This document shows positions 36,483-47,258 of a stretch of DNA of 64,000 nt, in pieces; position 1 is the stretch's first letter; every line of letters starts with the position of its first letter. Under the pieces are notes generated by a model that was not told the origin of the DNA, did no database searches, and saw only the letters and a program-made list of their open reading frames with translations. Where the stretch lies: NCBI GenBank assembly GCA_024516155.1, contig JAJJXM010000003.1, positions 1,426,001-1,490,000 on the forward strand, in the 5' to 3' direction. This stretch comes from Pyronema omphalodes. Lineage: Eukaryota; Ascomycota; Pezizomycetes; Pezizales; Pyronemataceae. A program made the translations under genes and the position numbers.

Positions 36483-37230
36483 CAGACCTCCCAGTCGTAA
36501 AAACCACTTGAAAATGACGGCCAAAACGAACTGTACTGACTGTTTGAATATGAGAACTGTACGGTGACCTAGTTCGGTTTACTGGCAGTGGTATAAACTG
36601 GTTGAACGGCGGAAACCAGTTAACTGATTGCAAGGCTTGGCAAACCAGGTGAACTTTTTGAAGCTGCGAAAACTGGTTTATGAAAGGGCAATAAATATTA
36701 TTCGGTACATACATAATAAAATTCTATCCTAATTAGGTCGCCAGAAATCGCAACTTACGCCTATGATTGAAGCTCTAGAGCCCATCAATGGCCTCCAGAG
36801 TATCAGCCTACATTTAATGGCGGTCCGATATAATGATCCGCTTGCATTTGGAAAACAGCAGCTGAGACTTGGCAGTCATCGCGGGAACTGAGGGCATGCT
36901 CACCGCCATTTTGTAAAGGTTGAGGAATCTGGTTACCAGAAGCTGGTAGAATAAGGAGGGTTGAGATACCGGCAGGCTCAGCCACCGGTGGGTTCACACG
37001 AGGTTGAATACATTATTTATTCCCGAATGCACTATTTCCGAATGCGGTTAAACTGGTTTGTATTTATCGAGTCCGTTTAATCAGTGCACTGCAGTTACAT
37101 GGACCCCACAAAACTGAACCAACTGTGTATCCGGGATACCAAAACTGTACCAACTAACTGTGAATTGTTGGTTCAGTTTACCTGGTTTACGATTTTACCC
37201 GGTAAACTGGCTATACGGTTGGGAGGTCTG
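36483..37230. mobile_element. hAT-like DNA transposon relic (copy B)
   Basis: Begins CAGACCTCCCAGTCG and ends with the inverted CGGTTGGGAGGTCTG, a good terminal inverted repeat. The left about 200 bp and right about 190 bp are clearly related to the corresponding ends of the element at 17126-18247, and a central segment (around 36736-36790) matches 17394-17450. No 8-bp target duplication is visible (ATTTACAT versus CCAACAAT), so one flank has changed or the element recombined. The interior (about 36800-37010) holds a short minus-strand frame without a recognisable domain. Non-autonomous, 748 bp. Confidence 0.78.
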
Positions 37231-38125
37231 CCAACAATAGAGCGATAGGGAGTCCTTCACTGCAGTACACTGGTAATACAAATCATGACTTATAATTGCA
37301 TAAAAAATTGGGATTACAGAAAATATTCCTGTTACATAGACACCGCAACACACGGATAGTGAAAAAGATATTGAAGGTGCGTATGGATTTCAGACATCAT
37401 CTATCCGTTGCTGGAAAACCTTACTTGCCTTCAGCGCAGATGAATTTAAATATAATTGTAGCTACAAACATATGATTAATGATCTCCAATACCACAGCTT
37501 CGCAAAGCCTGAAAGGAATTATTAGTTGCTGTATATATCCGAAGTTTTCACCCTCCAAAACTGTACTAGCCATCAAGACACAAAACGCGGTAAAACGTAG
37601 CAAGATTAATAACCCAAATCTGTCCACCTAGAGCATAGAGGGTATATAATATCCATCACTACATCCACTTACAACATCGCGTAAAAAGACTAGCTGGGGT
37701 ACCTACATAGGCATTACCTAAATTTCCTCAATCCTTATTGCATTTACAATTACGTCACCGAACCACCAAAAAAACAAAGAAGAAAAAAAACTCCGGAAAA
37801 AAAAAACTTTGAAAAATTACATAAACCTGCCTCACCATTTGTAACGTTCTTGCATGATACCGGATCCATTATATCTGATATACAAAGCTTAATATCATTA
37901 CCCATCCCCCTACCAATTTCGATGTCAGTAAGGCTTTTCCGTAGTACAAGAATCATGAGTGTTTCTCTATGTATATATATTTATATATCCAGAAAATGGT
38001 CTCGGACTCTCGGTATCGTATAAAAAATGACTTCAGCATAACAGATATTTCCATCAACCCTGGCTCGTGATGATATTATTATACACGCCCCTCTTCCAAC
38101 TTCATAATGAAAGGCAAGCAAGCAA

Positions 38126-38145
38126 CCCCCCCCCCCCCCCCCCCC
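38126..38145. repeat. Poly-C tract (20 C)
   Basis: Uninterrupted run of 20 cytosines followed by TCC triplets. A similar 19-C run is at 58342-58360. Confidence 0.95.
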
Positions 38146-38515
38146 TCCTCCTCCTGGATACATCAGAACCAACCATCCAACAAGAAAACTTCCTTTCCCC
38201 ATCCTCATCCTCATCCCCGTCCCCATCCCATGCTCCTGTCTTCTTCATGAAACAACTATTCCTCACTCCTCAATATAAACCCATTTCCGGACAGCATCTG
38301 GGGTTGTTAGATACATATCCATGCAACCCAATAACAAGAAACAGAAATAGATTTTGGAAAAAAAAAATGGGAATTTAGACTCCGGTCACTGCACTGGTGG
38401 TGAAATGTAGAAGTTGATTACACTGGATGGGCTGGATGAGCTGGAATTATCTGTGCAGGAGACTGGAGAGTTTATTAGGATGGTTTATGAGATGGTTCTT
38501 GTCGTTTAGGGCCAG

Positions 38516-38634
38516 GGATTGGATTGGGTTGGATTGGATTGGATTGGATTGGATTGGATTGGATTGGATTGGATTGGATTGGATTGGATTGGATTGGATT
38601 GGATTGGATTGGATTGGATTGGATTGGATTGGAT
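38516..38634. repeat. (GGATT)n pentanucleotide satellite, about 23 copies
   Basis: A perfect 5-bp tandem repeat (after one GGGTT variant near the start) covers about 119 bp. It gives open frames reading DWIGL, which are an artefact of the repeat. Confidence 0.95.
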
Positions 38635-39133
38635 TCCAGGAATCGGGCTGGCGCGGCTTCGAAGGCTGAAAGTCAAGGCAAAATACCTAGCTGCTGAGCT
38701 CAGCTACCTAGGCTACATCCACTCACTATAGCCGACTGGACATAAGATTCAACTACATATAACCACATCACGTCGTCATAAAAGGTAACTCACAGATCAA
38801 TCATATAAAACCAATAAAAAAAAATCATGTTCATTCAATATCATATGGTATACGTAACCTTACCAATCCAAATTTTACAACAGAGATATGATCTTTAGTT
38901 AAAACAAACGCAAGGGAGGAGTATTTGGATATAAGCCAGCATCGATCGCCACATTGGGAAACCCGCAAAAAAAAAGGGACATGCAACACGAGCAACAAAA
39001 ACAACCAACATTAAGAGCAAACCAGGCAACAAAAAGCAAAAGCAAAAATAAAAATCAAGCAATCAAGCAAGCAAGCGTTTTACAAAAAAAAATAACACAG
39101 CCCTGCATCTGACATATTCTATCAATCGATTGC

Positions 39134-41302
39134 TTAATCAACCTTTCCACCAGCAGGTCCTCCAACTCCCAATCCTCCCAAAATTCCCTCTTTTCCATCA
39201 AGACGGAAGTATCCGGCAGCCTTCCGTCTGATCCTTCCGCGTCCCCAGAATGCTAATCCAAGAATAGCAATGACGAAGAAAATAATAGCTACCCAAGGGT
39301 GTCCGTTGCTGCCAGACTTGAACCACAGGAAAATACGCTCGATGGTGCTGCTAGTGCTCTTAGCGGGAATGCTAGGAGACTTGGAGAGGACATCGTTGAG
39401 GGTGGCGAGGATACGAGAGCGAGAGGGGGTGATGGGACCGCCTTCAGTATTGGTGTCCCAGTAAAGCTTGTGCTATTTCATGTCAGTAACCACTTTTCTC
39501 AGTGTAAAGTAATAGGGAAACTCACGTCTTCATCGTTGATAATAATCCTGGCACCATCCTCCTTAACATTAACACCGTAAGTGGTGCGAACCCATCTCTC
39601 CCAGAAAATACCATCAACCCAGGCAAAGTGCACCTCCTTCTTTCTCGACACGTCGATTCTGGTGTTCTTAGCTGCCTTAATCGCACGGTCATCGTTTCTG
39701 TCTTCTGCCTCCTCAAGACGCAACTGCTTGGCGTCACGCAGGCGCTTACGCTCTGCAGTCTCCTCCTCTGCACGCTGGGTCATAAACTCCATAGCGGCCT
39801 CTTTGAGCTCCTTCTTGGCAAGGGTAAAGTCGTCGGCCTTCTCACGGTTAAGGATTCCGAGAACAACAATGTGGTTGTTCATGATCTGGTGAGAGTTGGC
39901 GGCGGTAAGCTCGGGCACAATGGGGAGCCAGACGGATTTCATCCAGTTAAGAACGCGGCCGTAGTCACGCATGTCGTGAGGAGCCAAAGCATTGTAGTAA
40001 GATGGCCTGCCCTCACGAACAACCATCAACTTGGGCCAGGCAAAGATACGGAATCTGGTGGACATGAGGGGGTCCTTGGTCTTGTAGATGGGAGCACGGC
40101 CAATGAGGTTCAAGGTAAGGCGGTCAAGAGCAGCAAAGTCCTCAGAAACGGCGGCATGGTCGTAGAAGTAAACAAAAGCAACCTCCATGTCTCCCTTCTT
40201 CTCCAAAGCCTTGAACTCCTCGTCGGTGATTTCCTTGACGCCAGAGTCGACGGCCTTACGCGCGTAGCTAACGAGATCACCCATGCCACGGAGACCGTCG
40301 TACTCAACACGTTCACCGTTCTGGAAGTAGAGAATAGTGGGGTAACCCTTGATCTTGAGGTCCTTGCACAAGCGCTTCTCAGCCTCGCAGTTAACCTCAC
40401 CGATGTTAAGCTCGCCCTTCATCTCTTTTCCAAGCTCAGCCCAAGCAGGTGCCATTGCCTGACAGTGTCCACACCAGGGAGCGTAGAACTTGACAAGCCA
40501 GGCATCGCGAGTAGTCGTAATCAACTTAGTAAATCTTTCGGTGTCCAAAGGAAGGGATTCGCCAGTAGGGTTTGGTGTGGCAACGACAGCGGGAACGGCC
40601 TTCTTCTTAGCCTTGTCAACCTTGTTGGACTTGATCTCATCAATCTGCTTGTCGACAAATGCGGAAAGAGTCTCGAAGGTCCTCTCGGTCTTATCGAAGC
40701 TATCCACCTTCTTTCCATCCTTGAACACGTTAAACCAGGGCCAGCTGACGACACCAAACTCCGCACAAGTATCTCCGTATGCAAGACAGTCCAAATCTCC
40801 AAAGTTCAAAGGGTAAGCCTGAGTGTAGGTGGCGCCAAGATCGGGAGAAACGGGAGTAGTGGTGTAGTGGTTAACAACTTTCTTCCAGGTTGGGGCGACG
40901 GCGATACAGTGAGGGCATTGTGGCGAGTGATGCTTTACGATCCTGACGTTGCATAATGATGTAAGCAGCTATTTCTGGATTAAGAACTTAAAATCAAATA
41001 CACTGTACGTGGCACTATTGATAGCACGACCATAATCGCCATCAACGACACGTAAAACACGGATGAGCTCACCAGTATCCCTTTGCAATCTTCTCTTTAA
41101 AGTTGCCGCCCGTCAACTGTAGCACCTCCGGTAGAGCATCTGCTGCTTTTGCGGGAGATTCTGGAGTTTTGGGGTCGGTATGGGCATCGGCAACAACGGT
41201 GTCGCCTGCTTTATCGGCCTGGCCAGCTGCAAGAACACCTGAAAAGACGCTCTGGCCTGCCAGGACGGCCAGTAGCAGTGAATAGGGGGAGCCGAAGCGC
41301 AT
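39134..41302 (-). CDS. ER membrane protein disulfide isomerase, Eps1-like
   Basis: Exons 41302-41073, 40942-39526 and 39472-39134 give 661 aa. The N-terminus has a signal peptide (SLLLAVLAGQSVFSGVLAAG). The first thioredoxin fold has the active site CPHC (about residue 86-89, split from exon 1 by a 130-bp intron). The second has FYAPWCGHCQAMAPAW (about residue 230). After redox-inactive thioredoxin-like sequence comes a charged coiled-coil-like stretch (EEETAERKRLRDAKQLRL). Near residue 607-626 is a single transmembrane helix (WVAIIFFVIAILGLAFW) followed by a basic RIRRK cytosolic side. This layout fits membrane-bound PDIs such as yeast Eps1, which act in ER protein folding and quality control. 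It is not the soluble KDEL-type PDI. Confidence 0.9.
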
Positions 41303-42281
41303 TGCTTTGGCGTAGGTCGAGCTCCGTCTCGGAGCGTGCTATAGTGTTCCTGGCCGCGGATAGAGGACAGTGAGTTTGTCGGCTGGCGGGTTCTCGACGA
41401 CGCGACGTCAGATGGGATGCGATTGGGTTTGTCGTTGTGATGTGGAGGCGGCGACAATTACCTTTGGTGCAGGAGAGGTGTGTAGTTGGTCTATAGACGA
41501 AGCTTACACGCATCTGGCCTTAGCTTAGTATCACGTGAAGCTAAGACTTTCTGTCGAGTTCATTTAGGCTCGGTCTGGCCCAGCGCGTGTGTCGCAACTT
41601 TTTCCACACACGGTTATCCCAGGAATCCGAGCAATTTATGGTCCTTTAAGACAATAATAAAATATCTTCACCGGATATCATGTCACTTTTACGTTACAAG
41701 TTGGATTTTGGATTCAAGTCAACAAACAGTAAACACTCACGGAATGAGAGAAGGGGAAGAAGTAGCCCGGCAGTAGTATAAGGCCCAAGAAAAGAAAAAA
41801 GAAAAAAAAAAAGGATTTAGATGTGAAGGGAAGGGAAGAGGAATGAGGTGAATGACTAGGCGGAATAATAATTGAGCGTACAGGGCTCTAGACTATATTG
41901 ACGCGAAAGAAAATCAGCATGGAGAACACCAGGGTGCTGTGGCCCCAAACAATGAAGAATGCTCTGGGGCTTTTCCCAGTAGGCCTCCGGGATTACAGAC
42001 CGGGGCCTAAAGATGTATATAAACACAGACCACGTCATAACCTTACGGTTGGGAACGTTTAAGAATCAATCAATCAATCAATCAAAACACTCACGGAATT
42101 CACTGACATGTTGAAGACAACGATTGAATTGTCTAATAAACATATCAACTCTAACAAACAAGTATGACTACACTCATACAATAGACGTCCACTCACTCCA
42201 ACCTTCTACATCTGAATTGCAGTCTTCCTCTATCGTTACCCTCATCCCACATCATAGCTTGGTTATCCTCAGGCTTTACCA
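41303..42281. other. Intergenic, no supported gene
   Basis: Promoter of the PDI gene on the left and 3' region of the subtilase on the right. Purine-rich stretch near 41790-41850 and an AATC tetramer run at about 42065-42085. Confidence 0.6.
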
Positions 42282-43954
42282 TTATGTGCAAGTGCATTGG
42301 ATACCAGAAGTCCGCGGAGGTGCGTCGGCGCCGTTTTGCAAGAGAAGGTTTTGGCTACCTCCAAGATCTTTTGCATCAGCCCGCGAGCCGGTAACTGCTC
42401 CCTCAACTGCAAGTTCCTTTAAGCGTTTCATGACCTGCTGTGGAGTCGTGATCTTCTCCAAGGACATCAAATATGCGGCAACACCCGTGGCGTGGGGTGC
42501 AGCTGTACATGTATCATGTATCAGTATCAGGCAAACCTAGTGCGTAAAAACAAAAATGGAATTATCTTACCCATAGAAGTTCCAGACAACACCTTTGACG
42601 CGGTAGGACCGTCGGGGTAGGTGCTGGTGATATTGGTTCCGGGTGCAAAAATATCTACGCCTATGGGGCATCAACACATGATGGGGGAAAAGGGTGATAA
42701 GGTGGGACTGACATGTGCCATAGTTACTGCTGGGAGCAATGGTATCATTTATATCTATGTTCCCGACAGCAATCGCACCTGGTGCAGACGCCGGAGATTT
42801 CTTGCTTGCATCAATCTTCAGGATTATTAGTATGCTCGATCAACTTGGGAAATGAGATATAAAACTGACACTCTCGTTTCCGGCTGCACAAACTACCACC
42901 ATCCCCTCCTCAACGGCAGCTGCGACAGCGGCATTGAAGGCCGCAGTATAATCAACACCAAGGGACATATTCATAACTTAAATGAACGTTTAGAATCGTC
43001 TAATTTATCATCGAGGTGTTTTAATACTTACCACTTCTACCAATCAGCTTTTTTTGCTTGGCATCCGCCACAGCCCAATTGATGGCCTAGTAATGTTAAA
43101 GATGAATCTATAATGTGAGTGGAATCTGAGATAATTACGTTTATAATCTCAGAAGTATTTCCAGCTCCTTGAGAGCCAAACACTTTGATTGCAATTAAGT
43201 TTGCCTTCCTTGCAACACCATAGTTTTTTCCACATATTATACCAGCAACATGAGTTCCATGTCCTAACTCATCCGCATTAGTAGTGGAGCCTTCTACGGC
43301 GTTAAATCCAAATACTGCACGTCCTTCAAAGTCCTGTATAGGAGTTAATGTCCTTCCTTATGATATAAAATATCCATGGATAAACAGTTATACCTCGTGC
43401 TCGCAATAGCAACCGCTGTCGATGACATAGGCGGTGATTCCCTTCCCAGCAGACGGATGATACTTGTACGAAGCGGGCCTGTTGGGGCTTATCCTCTCCT
43501 TTTGCGAAATACGTGCTAAGCCCCATGACTTGGTATCATCTTCGGCAACAAACTGAGTAGAAGGCACTGGGGCGCCGGGTACTATGGGACCGATGTGAAT
43601 CGTGTAGGCTGGCTCAATGTAATGGACCTAGTAAAAAACGTTAGAGAGTCTGCTTTGAGTCTTGGATAAACTACTTACGTGCTCACAGGCTTTAGCATGT
43701 TCAATCACTTCTTTGCTTACGGTGCAAGAGTATCCGGCAAAACGGTCTGAAATGCAAAATTCGTGATGTATACCAGCATATTTAACCGCTTCTTTTGCAG
43801 GACAGCGAGCAATAAATTCCCGGTGCTTCGTTCCAATTCTTTCGCAGTGCTCCCGGCGTCTAGTATGAACAGTTCCTGGTTTGAAAACCACAATGTAGCG
43901 GTTTGGGATAGGCTTAGGTGGGATAGGTTGATAGTTTCGGTGACTCGGGCCCAT
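42282..43954 (-). CDS. Subtilisin-like serine protease (proteinase K family, S8)
   Basis: Eight exons: 43954-43679, 43627-43394, 43333-43139, 43086-43032, 42976-42870, 42815-42713, 42660-42571 and 42502-42282 (426 aa). The N-terminal about 100 residues resemble an inhibitor I9 propeptide (RYIVVFKPGT). The catalytic triad is intact: Asp162 in VIDSGCY, His195 in GHGTHVAG, Ser352 in SGTSMAAPHATG. VVVCAAGNES holds the oxyanion Asn. Two introns use GTCAGT donors. The chosen ATG (MGPSHRNYQP) gives no hydrophobic signal peptide, unlike secreted family members. The frame is open further upstream to 44080 but without an ATG at that point, so a missed upstream exon with a signal peptide is possible. 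Otherwise the protein may be intracellular. Confidence 0.92.
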
Positions 43955-44858
43955 TGTTGTGGCGATTAGAACTGTATTCGGTGTGTGAACTAAAAGAGTG
44001 TAGGTATCAAAACTTGGGTGATGAGGGAGAAACAAAGGTGTAAACGTCAGATGGAGTGGAGAATATATAGCGGATTGCAACTGCTATAGAAGTTGCCGAC
44101 CGCAACAATTGGCCGGCCCGACCATTCATGCCGCATGTATACCGACTCGGCAAGACGATACTGCTCAAGATACATGTGTCATTCCCGGTAAACTATACCC
44201 GCTGCGTCGAGGCGGCATGTAAACACCTAATTTCGAAGGCATAAACACAAAACGCCTCTCGAGGATCAATCAATAAGCAACCTTCAAGCTCAGGCTTAAT
44301 GATCCTATTCAAAACCTTCCCTTCCTTTCCCATATATAGGATATATCCTGAGGTTACAGCAATTCAGACGCGTGATTAATGACGGTGTTGAGCTATGTCA
44401 TAATTCGCTTGAGACAACATGTCGGCAATTAGTTGTTGATCTAAGGCACTAACCATCAAGGCAATATTCTGATATCATTATCCCGAGAATAGTCACCCTC
44501 CGAGTGTCAAGTCTCGGCGCCGCTCGACATCGACCCGAAACAGCACCAACCAAGTGTGCTTCTAGGGCTCAGGGCTTTACGCTAGTCAATTTCCAATAAA
44601 CCGGACAATTCCACGGGCACAATATAGCGAAATGATTCAGATGATTTCAGCTGCTAGAGACCGGATTGAGCTTGCGATTAGCAAAACAACTAAACAAGCT
44701 TATTATTGTGACACAATTATTGCCAACCTCTCAGTATTTAGAGTGCCCAACTGACGCACAGCTTCGCAAGACTTCAACAGCCCCGCTTCCACTCTTCCTG
44801 AGAACTCCCCAAACATTATCATATCGCCTATCTTGCTCCTAATTCTTCAAAAATTACC
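43955..44858. other. Divergent intergenic region
   Basis: Lies between the divergent subtilase and F-box genes and holds both promoters. No coding character. Confidence 0.55.
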
Positions 44859-45527
44859 ATGGCGCTATCCGCTCTACCTTTCGAACTCCTTGACGAGGTT
44901 GCATCATACCTCCCAATTAACTCAATTGCTGCATTAGTGGCATCCTGTAAACGATTTTATGCCGCCTTCTCCCACTGCCTCGACGATTTTCTCTACGACA
45001 AACGTCGACGACACCCCGTTTCCTACTATCCTCTATATGCTCATCTCAAGTTCTCCTTGAACAGCATTCAATGGGCGGCATCACGTGGAGCAATCCGAAC
45101 GGTTAAACAGCTTCTCAACACCGGTGTCTGGAAAATAGATGAAGCCATCCCACGTTCCGAATGCAGATGCTCAGTAATTCTCGGGGGGAAACTTTGCCAT
45201 TGTCGAAACACTCCAGGACAACTTGCAAGTCATTTCGGATACGCGGACGAGTGGAGGCAATTACTTGTGGAGCTTCGAAAAATTGAAGTCGAAAACACAA
45301 ACACGACTCAAATTGGAGCTATATCCAACGCCACCACAAGCTCCAAAAACCACCTTATTATCTCGGAAAGGTCGGACAGTCAAAACACCGATGACATCTG
45401 CACCATGAATGACACCTTGGAGGAGCTTCGAAAAAAGGTTAGGGTTCCAACCACCATCAGTACCGATCATCCGTCCAACACGCGTTTGGACACGGTGCAT
45501 TCCGAATCCAAAGGAGGGGAACACTAG
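44859..45527 (+). CDS. F-box protein with ankyrin-like repeats
   Basis: A single-exon frame of 222 aa. Residues 3-45 are an F-box (LPFELLDEVASYLPINSIAA, then LVASCKRFY), which binds Skp1 in SCF ubiquitin ligases. Residues about 65-145 contain one clear ankyrin helix pair (IQWAASRGAIRTVKQLLNTG) and a second diverged one (GQLASHFGYADEWRQLL). The C-terminal third is polar and disordered. The stop lies only 68 bp before the start of the next gene on the same strand. Substrate unknown. Confidence 0.75.
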   Translation: MALSALPFELLDEVASYLPINSIAALVASCKRFYAAFSHCLDDFLYDKRRRHPVSYYPLYAHLKFSLNSIQWAASRGAIRTVKQLLNTGVWKIDEAIPRSECRCSVILGGKLCHCRNTPGQLASHFGYADEWRQLLVELRKIEVENTNTTQIGAISNATTSSKNHLIISERSDSQNTDDICTMNDTLEELRKKVRVPTTISTDHPSNTRLDTVHSESKGGEH

Positions 45528-45595
45528 TCATAGCATAGCTTAAGCGACTCTCGTTCCAAGCATCACCAAGCTTCCCCACCTCCGCCCCCGCATCA

Positions 45596-46483
45596 ATGGA
45601 ATCTCATCCCACCCCAGTTTCTTCTGACCGCTATCCGGCCTCTCAATTCACGATTGGTGGACACCAAGTCACCGTCCACGGACTCACCACCCTCCCCTCG
45701 ACGCGATGCCAAATTACTCTCGTATCCCTCTTACACCCTAGGCTCCAAGTAGCCAGCTACATGACGCCTATCGCCTCCACCATCCTCGACAACGCAACTC
45801 AACCCACTCTCTGCATCAGCTTTGACCAACGTAACCACGGTACCCGAGAGATCGAAGCTCTTCGTAATGAAGCCTGGAGACAAGGCAACCCTCGTCATGC
45901 CTTAGACTTATTTTCCAGTTACCAAGGCACCGCGTTGGATCTTAGCAACATCTTGGATTTTCTACCGGCTTATTTATTCCCGAATGATGAGCATGAGATC
46001 ACTAGACATATCGTTTCCGGGGTATCCCTTGGGGGTCACTCTAGTTGGATCGCCTTGTGTAATGATCCAAGAATTGAGGCGGCGGGTGTGATTATCGGAT
46101 GTGCAGACTACACCAAGCTTATGGAACACCGTGCAGAGAAGAGCAGGTTGCAAGCTTTCACCCTGGGCGCTAGTAATCATTTCCCTAAGACACTTTTGGA
46201 GGTGGTTAAGAGATATGATCCCGCGGCTATGGGGGTGGAAGAGGCGGCAAAAAGGTTACAGGGAAAGAAGGTGTTGACGCTGAGCGGTGGGGCGGATAAG
46301 CTTGTGCCTTATGCTTGCAATGAGGAGTTCTTGAAGGAGCTAAAGGAGAAGAGCGGTGTTGAGGTAAAGGATATTGTTTATGAGGGTGTTGGTCATGAGT
46401 GCACCCAAACCATGGTTGATGAGCTTGCGAAGTGGGTTAACGAGGTTGTGGTAGCGGGAAGCGGAATTAGGGAGAAGCTTTAA
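45596..46483 (+). CDS. Alpha/beta-hydrolase (esterase/peptidase-like)
   Basis: Single exon, 295 aa. It has the alpha/beta-hydrolase order: an early SFDQRNHG motif after strand 4, the nucleophile elbow GVSLGGHSS (Ser near residue 144), a late acid region LSGGADKLVP (Asp in a typical position), and the catalytic His in GVGHECT. No signal peptide or membrane anchor, so a cytosolic enzyme. Fungal relatives are often annotated as hypothetical hydrolases; the substrate cannot be read from sequence. It follows the F-box gene closely in the same direction. Confidence 0.85.
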   Translation: MESHPTPVSSDRYPASQFTIGGHQVTVHGLTTLPSTRCQITLVSLLHPRLQVASYMTPIASTILDNATQPTLCISFDQRNHGTREIEALRNEAWRQGNPRHALDLFSSYQGTALDLSNILDFLPAYLFPNDEHEITRHIVSGVSLGGHSSWIALCNDPRIEAAGVIIGCADYTKLMEHRAEKSRLQAFTLGASNHFPKTLLEVVKRYDPAAMGVEEAAKRLQGKKVLTLSGGADKLVPYACNEEFLKELKEKSGVEVKDIVYEGVGHECTQTMVDELAKWVNEVVVAGSGIREKL

Positions 46484-46785
46484 ATGCGAGAATCGAGTGA
46501 GCTTTAAGAGCGTTTGTTTTACACTGTACATATCTCAGTGATGAATTACGAGTCATACCAAGAACATGCTGATTGTCCACGGTGATTAACTTTGATATTG
46601 CGACGATGTTTTTCATCACACTCAGTCATAGTCAAGGGTTCAATAACTTGGGTATTATTGTCTTCCTGCATCGCGTCTCTAATAATCCGATACAATCCGA
46701 CTTCTGCACCGTCTTGTGTTCCGAAAAAATGTAGTCTACAGCAGAAACCAACCACCAACCATTCCAATCTCCATCCGGAATACAT
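46484..46785. other. Convergent 3' region
   Basis: Short gap between convergent hydrolase and ACBP genes; nothing coding. Confidence 0.6.
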
Positions 46786-47258
46786 TTACTCCTGAAGACC
46801 GATCTCGGAAACCAAGCGCTCGACGAGGGCAATGTACTTCTGCTCAGCCTCCTCGGCGGACATTCCCTTGATCTTCTCACGGGCAGCGTATTTTGCCTTT
46901 CCCTGGAACTATTTCGGGGTCAGTAAGCCAGGTACCAGACAGTCGGATAGCGGGGTAGTATTACGTCCATGAAGCCGGGCTTGTCAGCAGCGGTGACGTC
47001 TCCGACGGTGACCTGCTTGAAGAGAGAGTAGATCTATAATCCTCAGCATCAAATCTATTTATAAAACCAACGAGTTTATGCTCTGCCTGCGTGAAGTGAA
47101 GCCTGGTGATTCCGAGCATGTCTTATCATATCACCCCGTAGCGTGTCGCGGGGTAAAGGGTAACCCACCTCCAACAAAGCATCAGTGTCGGGCTTTGCCT
47201 TGAGCTGCTGGACCTTAGCAGCGGCAGCCTGGAATTCAGCGGAACCTTCGGAGGGCAT
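46786..47258 (-). CDS. ACB1: Acyl-CoA-binding protein
   Basis: Small cytosolic carrier of long-chain acyl-CoA esters. Exons 47258-47169, 47033-46965 and 46908-46786 give 93 aa, the normal ACBP length. The N-terminal helix (SAEFQAAAAKVQQLKAKPDT) leads to YSLFKQVTVGDV, the ligand-binding signature spanning exon 2, then KPGFMDFQGKAKY and the last helix AEQKYIALVERLVSEIG. The usual Trp in the K-x-K-W position is Tyr here. First intron 135 bp, second 56 bp, all junctions phase 0. Confidence 0.94.

Larger units (their letters stand above)
37231..39133. other. Intergenic with simple repeats
   Basis: No supported gene. Contains a run of 20 C (38126-38145), CCTCAT-type pyrimidine repeats to about 38228, and a GGATT satellite at 38516-38634. 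Confidence 0.6.

Noticed and set aside
38427..38731. Plus-strand frames reading DWIGL repeats
   Set aside because: Direct translation of the GGATT satellite; open in several frames only because the repeat lacks stops.
39628..40956. 442-aa plus-strand open frame
   Set aside because: It is antisense to the Eps1-like PDI, whose frame has two thioredoxin active sites and clean splice junctions; the antisense product has no motif.
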